64,000 bases of DNA from Sphingobacteriales bacterium 39-19. GTDB lineage: Bacteria > Bacteroidota > Bacteroidia > Chitinophagales > Chitinophagaceae. The DNA lies in assembly GCA_001898465.1 (NCBI GenBank), contig MKTX01000007.1:186001-250000 (forward strand), given 5' to 3'. Numbering within the stretch: position 1 is the stretch's first letter; each line of letters starts with the position of its first letter. Both the position numbers and the translations under genes were made by a program. Below the pieces are notes generated by a model. That model had not been told where the DNA came from. It saw only the letters and a list, made by a program, of their open reading frames with translations, and searched no databases. This document shows positions 8,617 to 17,716 of the stretch, piece by piece.

Positions 8617-10697
8617 GGGGATTTTTATTGATAGCCCTGGTATGGTTTTGTAGCAGTGTGCAGGCACAGGTAACACCTCCGCCCACACCGGAAACCAACC
8701 CGGAAAATGAGGAACAACTGGAAATGATCACAGAAAATAATGAAGACGCTGAAACCGAAGATGATGCTTTTTTACAGCAAATGGTCCAGTTCCTGGAAAA
8801 CCCCATCAATCTCAATAAAGTTTCTACCGAAGACCTGAATGCGTTACACATTCTTACACCCATGCAGGTGCATTCACTGGTTCAATACCGGCAGTTATTT
8901 GGCAACCTGTTGAGCGTTTACGAAGCCCAGGCAATACCCGGCTGGGATGTGGCCACATTAGAAAGGCTGAAGCCCTATATTACAGTACAACAGGAAACCC
9001 GGGTAGCTTCCTCCATCGCATCCCGGTTACGCAACGGCGAGTCTACATTGCTCTTACGGGCCACCCAGGTTTTAGAAAAATCAAAAGGATATTTATTAGA
9101 TTCTACTACTGCAAATAATTATTACCCGGGTTCGCCCCAAAGATTATTTATACGGTATAAATACAATTACAAAAACCTGTTGCAATACGGGTTTGTGGCT
9201 GAAAAAGATCCGGGTGAAGAGTTTTTTAAAGGTTCTCAAAAACAGGGGTTTGATTATTATTCTTTTCATTTTTATGCAAGGGATATAGGGATCATTAAAA
9301 CATTGGCCCTGGGAGATTATACCGTAAATTTAGGCCAGGGCCTTACCCAGTGGATGAGCCTGGCTTTTAAAAAAGGACCCGACATTTCTTCTATTAAAAG
9401 ACAATCTGCTACCATCCGGCCTTATAATTCTGCAGGTGAAATAAATTTTCACAGGGGAGCGGCCATAACACTGGCAAAAAATAAATGGGAGGTTACGGTA
9501 TTTGGATCCTATAAAAAAATAGATGCCAATTTTGTGTCCGCAGATACTACTTTACAAATAGATGACCTGGTTTCTTCCTTTCAAACGTCTGGGTATCATC
9601 GAACCAATTCAGAATTAGCAGATAAAAAAATTCAACGTCAAATTGCTTTTGGCGGCAATATTAGCTACCGTTTTAAAAATGGCTTACACCTGGGTTTAAA
9701 TGGTATACATTATAACTTTAAATTACCCCTGGTAAAAGCCACAGATCCATATAATTTATATTCATTAACCGGAACCAGCTTTGGCAACTACAGTTTTGAT
9801 TATGGGTATACTTATCGGAATATGCACTTGTTTGGTGAATTTGCCACTACGGATAAGCAATACAAAGCCATGGTGCAGGGGCTTATGATAAGCCTTTCTC
9901 ATACAGTGGATATGAGCCTGCTATACCGGAATATTTCACCCGGGTACCAGGCATTGTACACCAGTGCTTTTACTGAAAGTACCTATCCAAACAACGAAAA
10001 AGGGCTTTTTGCAGGCATTAGTATAAAACCGGATATGGTGTGGAGAATAGATGCCTATATGGATTTGTATAAATTTCCGTGGTTAAAATACAGGGTAAAT
10101 GCGCCTTCCACGGGTTCGGAATATATGGTACAAGTTACCTATAAACCCAACCGGGTGCTGGAAATATTTACCCGGTTACGATCCGAAACAAAATCAATTA
10201 ATTATAACCCCGATGGCCTTATCCTGAACCCCGTGGTGCCACAGCCCCGGCAAAACTGGCGGGCTCAATTGAGTTATAAAATAAATCCCATCTTTACTTT
10301 TAGAACCCGTACAGAAATGCTTTGGTACGATAAAAAAGGGCCTGCAGCAGAAAATGGTTTTCTTATGTATGCCGATTTGCTGTATAAACCTTTAATGAAC
10401 CCCCTGGCAGGGAGCATTCGTTTGCAATATTTTGAAACAGACGGTTATAATAGCCGGTTGTATGCTTATGAAAATGATGTACTGTATAGCTATTCAATAC
10501 CCGTATTTTACGACAAAGGATACCGCTGGTATATTAATGCAAATTATGATGTGAGCCGCCGGATGACCGTTTGGTTCCGCTTCAGCCAGTCAATTTTACC
10601 CGGAAAACAATCCATAGGCACCGGTTTAGATGAAATTAAGGGAAATAAAAAATCGGAAGTAAAACTCCAGCTCCGGTATATTTTCGGAAAGAAATAA
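8613..10697 (+). CDS. helix-hairpin-helix (ComEA-like) region fused to a probable outer membrane beta barrel
   Basis: A 694-residue protein. A signal peptide (about 1-19) is followed by an acidic linker (about 30-52) and a ComEA-type double HhH region at about 65-122 (INLNKVSTEDLNAL, then GNLLSVYEAQAIPG and TLERLKPYI). From about residue 140 to the end there are many amphipathic beta strands rich in Tyr, typical of an outer membrane barrel, ending KLQLRYIFGKK. HhH motifs usually bind DNA non-specifically; in ComEA they bind incoming DNA. A role in DNA handling is inference, since HhH folds can also be structural. It is coupled to the upstream PorV-like gene. No terminator is evident before 10837. 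Confidence 0.75.
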   Translation: MRGFLLIALVWFCSSVQAQVTPPPTPETNPENEEQLEMITENNEDAETEDDAFLQQMVQFLENPINLNKVSTEDLNALHILTPMQVHSLVQYRQLFGNLLSVYEAQAIPGWDVATLERLKPYITVQQETRVASSIASRLRNGESTLLLRATQVLEKSKGYLLDSTTANNYYPGSPQRLFIRYKYNYKNLLQYGFVAEKDPGEEFFKGSQKQGFDYYSFHFYARDIGIIKTLALGDYTVNLGQGLTQWMSLAFKKGPDISSIKRQSATIRPYNSAGEINFHRGAAITLAKNKWEVTVFGSYKKIDANFVSADTTLQIDDLVSSFQTSGYHRTNSELADKKIQRQIAFGGNISYRFKNGLHLGLNGIHYNFKLPLVKATDPYNLYSLTGTSFGNYSFDYGYTYRNMHLFGEFATTDKQYKAMVQGLMISLSHTVDMSLLYRNISPGYQALYTSAFTESTYPNNEKGLFAGISIKPDMVWRIDAYMDLYKFPWLKYRVNAPSTGSEYMVQVTYKPNRVLEIFTRLRSETKSINYNPDGLILNPVVPQPRQNWRAQLSYKINPIFTFRTRTEMLWYDKKGPAAENGFLMYADLLYKPLMNPLAGSIRLQYFETDGYNSRLYAYENDVLYSYSIPVFYDKGYRWYINANYDVSRRMTVWFRFSQSILPGKQSIGTGLDEIKGNKKSEVKLQLRYIFGKK

Positions 10698-10836
10698 GAA
10701 ACATGCAGCATTTTATATAAACGGGCTGTCTATCTGTTTTTAGGGGTTAGTCTACGCATCATTTTAACATTTTTTTTGTGTTAAAATATTTAACCCTATT
10801 TTTACAAATAAATTTAACTATTAATTAAAACCGCAC

Positions 10837-13800
10837 ATGAGAAGATTTCTATCACTGTTTACAGTGCTCATGCTCTCAGGAGTATTAGCATTTGCACAAA
10901 GCCGGGTGGTGACCGGAAAGGTTGTGAACGAATCCGGATCGGGGATCCCGTTTGCTTCCATTAAAATCGCTAACTCAAACCAAGGTACTTCAACTGATTC
11001 TGATGGAAGTTTTTCTATCAAGGTTAGTGGTACAGATAAGTTAGTTGTATCCTCTGCAGGTTACGCCAGCCAAACTGTAAGTACAGAAGGACAATCTTTT
11101 ATTGGAGTTGCTTTAAAAGCTACCAGTACAAACCTTCAGGAAGTAGTTGTAACAACTGCTTTAGGCCAGGTTCGCCAAAAGGCTTCTCTTGGCTTCTCTA
11201 CAGCAACTATTAAAGCTACTGAGTTAACTCAGGCAAAAGCGACTAATATTGCCCAGGGCCTTACCGGTAAAGTTTCCGGCGCAACTTTCTTACAAACAAA
11301 TAGTGGTGTGTTCCAGGATACCCGTATTACTTTACGTGGTATTCGTTCACTTACCGGTAACAACCAACCCATGTTGATATTAGATGGTGTACCCATTTCA
11401 CTGGGTTATTTATCTTCTATCAATCCAAATGACATCGCCTCTGTTGATATCTTGAAATCAGCAGGGTCAACAGCTATTTATGGCCCTGATGGGGTAAATG
11501 GTGCGATTGTTATTACAACTAAAAAAGGATCCAGGTCAAATCCTACCATTACTTTAAGTCACTCTGTGCAATTTGAGTCTATCTCTTATATGCCTAAATT
11601 TCAAACCCGCTGGGGTTCTGGTTATTCTCAAAATGCCGCTGGTACCGGTGTTTACGAACCTCATGAACAACAAAGCTGGGGTGATGAATTTGATGGTTCT
11701 ATCCGTCAATTAGGAGATCCCGGACCCAATGGAGAAATTAATTATCAAAAATATTCATACCTGCCCGGTGAAAGAAAACGCTTTTTTGATGTAGGTACTA
11801 CCAATCAAACAGACGTATCTTTTTCAACCGGTGATTTTTACATCAGCGCACAAAATGTAGATATTAAAGGTACCATGCCTGGCGATAAAAATAACCGCCG
11901 TACTTTAACTTTCAGAAGCGAAAAAGAATACAATAAATTTAAAGCTATTGTGAATGTAAGGTATACACAAGGTAAATATGATGTTACCACCTCTAATACG
12001 CTTATTTACTATGGTGTAACCAGCGCTCCCGGGCAAGTTCCATTAAGCAAATTCTCCGATTGGAGAAATGACCTTTTCTCAAGCCCTAATGGTTATTATA
12101 CCTTATACCTATCAAACTGGGAATATACGCCTTACTTTACTAAAGATATCAACCGGGGTACCGGTAAATCAGATGATATATTTGGTAACGTAGAATTAAA
12201 CTATAAAGCAAACAGTTGGTTAAACTTTGTTTACCGTGTTGGTTTATCTATTGATAATTCTATTTCAAGAAACACAAAAGAAGCATTTAGTTTCGATGAT
12301 TATTATTTTACACGTCCTGATGCCTCTGAGCAATCTGGTACTACTGCAGGTGTAAGCAATGCAAATAACTACAGTAACCGTTTAACTTCAGAGTTTTTTG
12401 CCAACTTTAATACCAAGGTGAAGTCAATTGGAATTTCAGCTACTTTAGGTCATTCATTCCGTGAATCTCGCAGCAAATACCTGCAAAATGGTAGTAATAA
12501 CCTGGGTAAATCGCAATTCTTAAGTATTGCCACTCGCCTGGGTGAACCCACAGTAGGTATTGACAATAGCTTATCCAGGTTGCAACGTTTCTTTGGCCGG
12601 GTATCATTTGATGTAAACAAATGGTTGTTCTTAGAAGGTACTGCAAGTATTGACAGGGATAGCCGCCTGGTGCCCGCCAATGGTATTTTCAATCCAAAAG
12701 ATATTACCTTCTTTTATCCCGGAGCCAGTGCTTCAATTTTGATGCATGAAATTATTCCCGGCTTAAAATCAAATAATATTTTAAACTTCTTTAAAATTAG
12801 GGGAGCTATTGCCAAAACCGGTAATGTGAACTTAAGCCCTTATCAAAATGAAGCCAACTTTAGCGGAGGTTTGTTCTTCCCTTATGGAACTTTACCCGGC
12901 TACCAAATTGGCAACTCAGCAACAGATATTAGCATTTATCCTGCCGAAGGTTTGAAACCTGAGTTTGTAAATACAAAAGAAGTGGGTGTAGAACTCGGCT
13001 TCCTGAAAAACAGGATTAACTTAGAAGCTACTTATTACAAACAAAATAATATTGACCAGGTATTGGGTGTTAAATTATCAAATACCACAGGTGCCACTAC
13101 TGCATTATTAAATGCAGGTTCATTCTTTAATAAAGGATTAGAATTAGATCTTAAATTAACACCATTGGTAAGAATCGGGGAAGCCGAAATTGATTTTAAA
13201 ATCAATTATTCTCACCAAACCAGTGAAATTACAAGGCTAATTGATGATGTAAAAGAATTGGGTATTGGTAATTATAACTATGCTATTGTAGGTTCACCTG
13301 CATTTACATTTAAAATGAATGATTACAACCGTGATTCTGCTACTGGTAAAGTAATCGTAGATGCACAAACCGGTATGCCTTCTATCAATTCTAATGTTAC
13401 CCAGTTTGGCAGAAATATGCCAGAACATATCTTAGGTCTTAACTTAAGTGTGAATTGGAAAGGCGTTACTTTAAGCGCTGTAGCTGAATACCGCACAGGT
13501 AACGAAATCATTGCTGACCAATTAGGTGAATTTATGGATGATAATGGTATCTCTGCAAGAAGCGGATCTTATGGAAGAAGGGCATTTGTATTCCCTAATT
13601 CAGTTTACCTGAAAGATGGTAAATATGTAAACAATACCAATGTATATACGCAAACTTACGGTAGGTTGTTTTACAACAATGGCCCTTTGAATACCGATGT
13701 AACTACAAACTACCTGGCAGATGCTTCTTTCTGGAAACTTCGTGAAGTATCCTTAAGCTACTCATTACCTAAATCTATCTTTGGCGAAAAAGGAATTAAA

Positions 13801-13986
13801 GGTGCAGAAATAAGTGTGTATGGCCGTAACCTCTTTATGTGGTTACCAAAATCTAATCAATGGACAGATCCTGAATTTACCGCAAATGGTAATAGCTCTT
13901 ATACAGGAAATGCTATTGGTAGAAGCACAGCTTTCAATATGCCTCCAACAAGATTTGTTGGGGCTAACCTGACCTTAAATTTCTAA
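10837..13986 (+). CDS. SusC/RagA-family TonB-linked outer membrane receptor
   Basis: A 1049-residue TonB-dependent transporter that would move an oligomeric substrate across the outer membrane together with the SusD lipoprotein after it. Visible parts are a signal peptide (1-20), the carboxypeptidase-regulatory-like N-terminal domain (about 22-95, starting VVTGKVVNESGSGIPFASI) and a TonB-box-like EVVVTTALG (about 105-113). The plug (about 115-230, with LRGIRSL and LILDGVPI) precedes a long beta barrel ending TLNF. No STN domain is seen, which fits the lack of an adjacent FecI/FecR pair. Codon choice (many GGT, CGT) differs from the CGG/CCC-rich neighbours, consistent with high expression. The substrate is unknown. 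Confidence 0.96.
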   Translation: MRRFLSLFTVLMLSGVLAFAQSRVVTGKVVNESGSGIPFASIKIANSNQGTSTDSDGSFSIKVSGTDKLVVSSAGYASQTVSTEGQSFIGVALKATSTNLQEVVVTTALGQVRQKASLGFSTATIKATELTQAKATNIAQGLTGKVSGATFLQTNSGVFQDTRITLRGIRSLTGNNQPMLILDGVPISLGYLSSINPNDIASVDILKSAGSTAIYGPDGVNGAIVITTKKGSRSNPTITLSHSVQFESISYMPKFQTRWGSGYSQNAAGTGVYEPHEQQSWGDEFDGSIRQLGDPGPNGEINYQKYSYLPGERKRFFDVGTTNQTDVSFSTGDFYISAQNVDIKGTMPGDKNNRRTLTFRSEKEYNKFKAIVNVRYTQGKYDVTTSNTLIYYGVTSAPGQVPLSKFSDWRNDLFSSPNGYYTLYLSNWEYTPYFTKDINRGTGKSDDIFGNVELNYKANSWLNFVYRVGLSIDNSISRNTKEAFSFDDYYFTRPDASEQSGTTAGVSNANNYSNRLTSEFFANFNTKVKSIGISATLGHSFRESRSKYLQNGSNNLGKSQFLSIATRLGEPTVGIDNSLSRLQRFFGRVSFDVNKWLFLEGTASIDRDSRLVPANGIFNPKDITFFYPGASASILMHEIIPGLKSNNILNFFKIRGAIAKTGNVNLSPYQNEANFSGGLFFPYGTLPGYQIGNSATDISIYPAEGLKPEFVNTKEVGVELGFLKNRINLEATYYKQNNIDQVLGVKLSNTTGATTALLNAGSFFNKGLELDLKLTPLVRIGEAEIDFKINYSHQTSEITRLIDDVKELGIGNYNYAIVGSPAFTFKMNDYNRDSATGKVIVDAQTGMPSINSNVTQFGRNMPEHILGLNLSVNWKGVTLSAVAEYRTGNEIIADQLGEFMDDNGISARSGSYGRRAFVFPNSVYLKDGKYVNNTNVYTQTYGRLFYNNGPLNTDVTTNYLADASFWKLREVSLSYSLPKSIFGEKGIKGAEISVYGRNLFMWLPKSNQWTDPEFTANGNSSYTGNAIGRSTAFNMPPTRFVGANLTLNF

Positions 13987-14005
13987 TGCTATAAAAAACA
14001 ATAAA

Positions 14006-15646
14006 ATGAAGACAATAAAAATTAGAAACCTTGCACTTTTGGCGATCAGTACCATACTGGTTGCAACAAGTTGTAAGAAAAGCGATTTTGCAATAAATAC
14101 CAATCCCGATGATGTAACCGCATCTACCGTGGATTATATATCCGTATTACCGGCAGCACAAGCTTATACTGCCAGTATAACTGCCAGCCAATGGAGGTTT
14201 TTGCAACATTGGATGGGATATTGGGCACGTTCAGGAAGCTACCAGTCTGAACAAACTACTGAATCTTATCAATTTACAAATGACTACCAGGTTGGTATTT
14301 GGAATAACTATTATTATAATGCCAATAACTACAACTTTGTAATTACAAATGCCCATGCTAAAGGCGCAGGTACTTATGAAGCCATTGGCCGTATTATGAA
14401 GACTATGGACTTCCAGGTATTGGTAGATGTGTATGGTAATATTCCTTATTTAGAGGCATTCTATGGTACTACTTATAAAACACCAAAATATACTGATGAC
14501 CTGGATATTTATAAAGACCTGTTAAGGCAATTAGATACTGCTATCACTTTATTAAAAGATCCAGATCTTTCTTCTACCAGTGTAAATCCACTGATTGGGT
14601 CTAATGACCTGGTTTTTGGCGGAAACACAACCATGTGGATCAAAGCCGCTAATACCCTTAAATTAAAACTTTTAATTCATTGCTCTACTACCAAGTTTGT
14701 AAACAATACTGAAATAAACAGTTATGTTTCCGATATTGATGTAGCTGCTGAAGCTGCTGCAATTGTAGCAGAAGGTTCAGGGTTCCTGGGTAGGGGAGAA
14801 TCTATTAAAATAAACCCCGGTTATTCTGGTACTAAGCCCAATCCATTTTACAGAACATATCGTTTTAATGAATCAGGAAATACGGCAAGTAGCGGTGATA
14901 TCTCTAAAGCCAATATTTTTGCGGTAGGAACCAATAACGATGGTTACTATCAATATGATGGCGACCCACGGGTTAATAAATTTTATGTATTGCCTACAGG
15001 AGCTACCAAACACAGGGGTATCACTTTTGGTGAAATTTCCGGCGTTGATCCTAATAATGTAGGTAATAAATTATCTTCTGTATATGGTACCGGCTTAATT
15101 CCTAAAGATGCAAACACTGATGCCTGGATACTTACCAGCGTAGAAAGTATGTTCCTGCAAGCTGAAGCCGTTTACAGAGGTTTAATTCCTGGTGATAGTG
15201 AAACAGCATTAGGCGATGCCATAAGAGAATCATTTACATGGTTAGGCATAATTGATCCAATTAATGCTGATGCACCAGCGAATGCTTATATCACTGGCAA
15301 TGCAGGATATGCTGATGTAGATATTAATGCAGCAGCCCTTTCGCCTACACAAGCTGCAGGTGGTATGTACACAATTTTATCTCAAAAATGGTTTGCCCTT
15401 AATTCTATTGCTACATTAGAAGTTTGGACAGATTATAGAAGGTCTGATATTGTTTACGGTGCTGCTGTAGATTTTGATCCGGGTCCCCCCATTTCAATTT
15501 TAGCAGGCGCTTCTCCTAAAATTCCTACTCGTTTATTCTATCCACAAGCAGAGTATAACTATAACGCTGCCAATGTAGGGGCAGAAGGAGTACTAGATTT
15601 ATTTAACCCTTCAGCAAGAAACAGGATTTTCTGGGATTTAAACTAA
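14006..15646 (+). CDS. SusD/RagB-family substrate-binding lipoprotein
   Basis: A 546-residue surface lipoprotein that forms the lid over its SusC partner. The signal peptide ends in lipobox VATSC (Cys about 23). The body is helical with the TPR-like SusD fold and is nearest to the SusD-like_2 type by its opening NTNPDDVTAS and WRFLQHWMGYWARSG. It starts 19 nt after the SusC stop, in the usual order. Without neighbouring glycoside hydrolases or peptidases, no substrate can be assigned. Confidence 0.93.
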   Translation: MKTIKIRNLALLAISTILVATSCKKSDFAINTNPDDVTASTVDYISVLPAAQAYTASITASQWRFLQHWMGYWARSGSYQSEQTTESYQFTNDYQVGIWNNYYYNANNYNFVITNAHAKGAGTYEAIGRIMKTMDFQVLVDVYGNIPYLEAFYGTTYKTPKYTDDLDIYKDLLRQLDTAITLLKDPDLSSTSVNPLIGSNDLVFGGNTTMWIKAANTLKLKLLIHCSTTKFVNNTEINSYVSDIDVAAEAAAIVAEGSGFLGRGESIKINPGYSGTKPNPFYRTYRFNESGNTASSGDISKANIFAVGTNNDGYYQYDGDPRVNKFYVLPTGATKHRGITFGEISGVDPNNVGNKLSSVYGTGLIPKDANTDAWILTSVESMFLQAEAVYRGLIPGDSETALGDAIRESFTWLGIIDPINADAPANAYITGNAGYADVDINAAALSPTQAAGGMYTILSQKWFALNSIATLEVWTDYRRSDIVYGAAVDFDPGPPISILAGASPKIPTRLFYPQAEYNYNAANVGAEGVLDLFNPSARNRIFWDLN

Positions 15647-15660
15647 TTTAAAAGAGTAAA

Positions 15661-16572
15661 ATGAAAAATATGAAAAAAATAAATTTTTTAATCTTTTTAA
15701 CAGCAGCTTTGCTTGTTTTTACAGGCTGTTTAAAAGATAAGGTAAATCAACCGAATCCCGCCCAAGGTGGTGATGACGGGGTAATCAATGCGGTTATGTT
15801 TACGCAAACCAAGGTTTCTGCAGGTGTACAGTCATCTACTGACCCGCAGGTAGTAAATAACATCTACATCTCATTAAATGCAGCTCGTACACAATCTACA
15901 GCAGTTACAAATACAATTGTTTCTGACCCTGCAAAGATTACTGACCCTGCTTTGACACCTGTAGATAACAGCCTTTTCACCTTTAATAGCAATGCGGTTA
16001 TAGAAGCCGGTAAATGGACAGATACAGTGGCGTTAACTTTAAATACAGCAACGCTGGATCCTAATTTAACCTATGCAATTGCACTTACTATTACAGGTAG
16101 CAGCAATGGCTTCCAGGTTGCCGAAAATTCTAAAACAATTATTATTGTTATTAGTGTTAAAAATAAATATGATGGCCGCTATTTGTTAAGTGGATATCAT
16201 AACAGGGTTCCTTATAATATCCCTTATGTGAATGTTAAAATGGATATGATTACTAAATCTCCATCAGAAGTCGCATTCTTCTTTGTAGATGCAGATGATT
16301 ATGGACACCCAATAGGTGTAGGTCCGGGGTCTATTAGCTGGTATGGCAATACTATGGCACCTGTTATTAAATTTAATACTGTTACTAACGAAGTTATAGA
16401 TGTTTATAACGGATCTCCAGGAGGTACAGCGGTAACTTTATTTACCGGCCCGGATTCATTCCCAAGCTATTACGATCCTGCAACAAAAACAATTTATGTA
16501 TGCTGGAATTATGGAGGTAATCCATTAAGAGCTTTCTTTGATACTTTAGTGTATGAAGAGCCAAGGCCTTAA
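15661..16572 (+). CDS. SusE-position lipoprotein with DUF1735-type domain
   Basis: A 303-residue lipoprotein. The signal peptide ends in lipobox VFTGC. The next region (about 40-165) has the DUF1735/BT_3987-like pattern (repeated beta strands, NSLFTFNSNAVIEAGKWTDTVALT), and the rest is an unrecognised beta-rich C-terminal half. It follows the SusD stop by 14 nt and is followed by a strong terminator, so SusC-SusD-this gene form one unit. Such third lipoproteins usually sit at the cell surface and help bind substrate. Start chosen at 15661; the in-frame ATG at 15670 is nearly as good. Confidence 0.75.
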   Translation: MKNMKKINFLIFLTAALLVFTGCLKDKVNQPNPAQGGDDGVINAVMFTQTKVSAGVQSSTDPQVVNNIYISLNAARTQSTAVTNTIVSDPAKITDPALTPVDNSLFTFNSNAVIEAGKWTDTVALTLNTATLDPNLTYAIALTITGSSNGFQVAENSKTIIIVISVKNKYDGRYLLSGYHNRVPYNIPYVNVKMDMITKSPSEVAFFFVDADDYGHPIGVGPGSISWYGNTMAPVIKFNTVTNEVIDVYNGSPGGTAVTLFTGPDSFPSYYDPATKTIYVCWNYGGNPLRAFFDTLVYEEPRP

Positions 16573-16587
16573 TTGAATTTAATTTTT

Positions 16588-16625
16588 AAAATACCGCCAC
16601 TCTTCATAGTGGCGGTATTTTTTTA
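16588..16625 (+). terminator. Rho-independent terminator after the Sus-like unit
   Basis: A 13-bp perfect stem (AAATACCGCCACT with its complement) around a 6-nt loop, followed by a T run. It separates the SusCD unit from the DUF3467 gene. Confidence 0.9.
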
Positions 16626-16659
16626 TTAAGAAGTTCGTGTTTATTTATAATTTTGATAT

Positions 16660-16968
16660 ATGGATCAACAAAATACACCCCCCTTAAATATTGAAATTTC
16701 TGAGGAAGTTTCAGAAGGTCAATATGCTAACCTGGTAATTATTACTCATAGCCATGCTGAATTTGTTCTGGATTTTGTGAATGTAATGCCGGGTACACCA
16801 AAAAGTAAAGTAAAAAGCAGGATTATTATGACTCCCTTTCATGCCAAAAGGCTAATGAAAGCAATGGCTGAAAATGTACAAAAATTTGAATCAGCACATG
16901 GTGTTATACAGGATATGGAAACCGTAGAAATGCCTTTTAATTTTGGAGGCCCTCCGGCGCAGGCATAA
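16660..16968 (+). CDS. DUF3467 small cytosolic protein
   Basis: A 102-residue protein without signal or membrane segments. The pattern ISEEVSEGQYANLVIITHSHAEFVLDF, then SRIIMTPFHAKRLMKAMAENV, is characteristic of DUF3467, a widespread family of unknown function. It stands alone between the SusCD terminator and the convergent aroE gene, with 9 nt between the stops. No function can be given. Confidence 0.85.
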   Translation: MDQQNTPPLNIEISEEVSEGQYANLVIITHSHAEFVLDFVNVMPGTPKSKVKSRIIMTPFHAKRLMKAMAENVQKFESAHGVIQDMETVEMPFNFGGPPAQA

Positions 16969-16977
16969 TCCCTAAGA

Positions 16978-17715
16978 TCAGCTATTCCAAATTCTCCAGT
17001 TTTCCTCTGCTTGTATGATGAGCATTTCGTACCCATTTTTGATTGTGGCTCCCCGGGCTGCTCCTTTTTGTAAAAACAAGGTGGTTTCGGGTTTGTAAAT
17101 GAGATCGTATAACAAGTGCTTTGTTGTAATATACGGATACGGGATATCGGGAAATGTATTTTCCTGCGGAACCATACCAACAGGTGTGCAATTGATAATA
17201 ACCGTATGATCAAGCATTATCTTTTCATTGAGAGCTGAATATGAAATAATTCCATTTTCAGGCGAAGGATGCCTGCTTACCAGTAAATAAGGCAGTTGGT
17301 TTTTTTGTAAAATATATTGCACTGCTTTTGACGCTCCCCCTGTACCCAACACCAAAGCCCGACGCTGGTGCGGCTTTAATAAAGGAAGGAATGACTTTTC
17401 AAAACCAATACTATCTGTATTATAACCAATGAGGTTTTCATTATTTATTTTAATACAATTTACAGCGCCTATGTTTTTAGAAAGGGGGTCGGTAGAGGAT
17501 AAATAAGGAATTACCAATTGCTTGTAAGGTATTGTGACTGCCAGGCCTTGTAATCCTTGCCCGGATTTAATAAGCCCGGGAAAACCTGATATATCCTTCA
17601 GAGGGAACAGATCAAATGTACAATCTGCCAGGCCCTCTTTTTCAAATTTGGAAGTAAAGTATATTTTTGAAAACGAATGGCCAAGCGGGTACCCGATTAA
17701 CCCATAGCGCTTCAT
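16978..17715 (-). CDS. aroE: shikimate dehydrogenase
   Basis: Reduces 3-dehydroshikimate to shikimate with NADPH in aromatic amino acid synthesis. The 245-residue chain begins GLIGYPLGHSFSK (shikimate-binding Ser motif). It has the catalytic Lys in VTIPYKQ near residue 66 and the Asp in GYNTDSIGF near 99, followed by the dinucleotide-binding GTGGASKAV and NCTPVGM, ending with NGYEMLIIQA. It is slightly shorter than the E. coli enzyme but complete. One base separates it from the upstream phosphosulfolactate synthase gene, so they are probably cotranscribed. Confidence 0.96.
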   Translation of the reverse strand: MKRYGLIGYPLGHSFSKIYFTSKFEKEGLADCTFDLFPLKDISGFPGLIKSGQGLQGLAVTIPYKQLVIPYLSSTDPLSKNIGAVNCIKINNENLIGYNTDSIGFEKSFLPLLKPHQRRALVLGTGGASKAVQYILQKNQLPYLLVSRHPSPENGIISYSALNEKIMLDHTVIINCTPVGMVPQENTFPDIPYPYITTKHLLYDLIYKPETTLFLQKGAARGATIKNGYEMLIIQAEENWRIWNS

Positions 17716-17716
17716 A

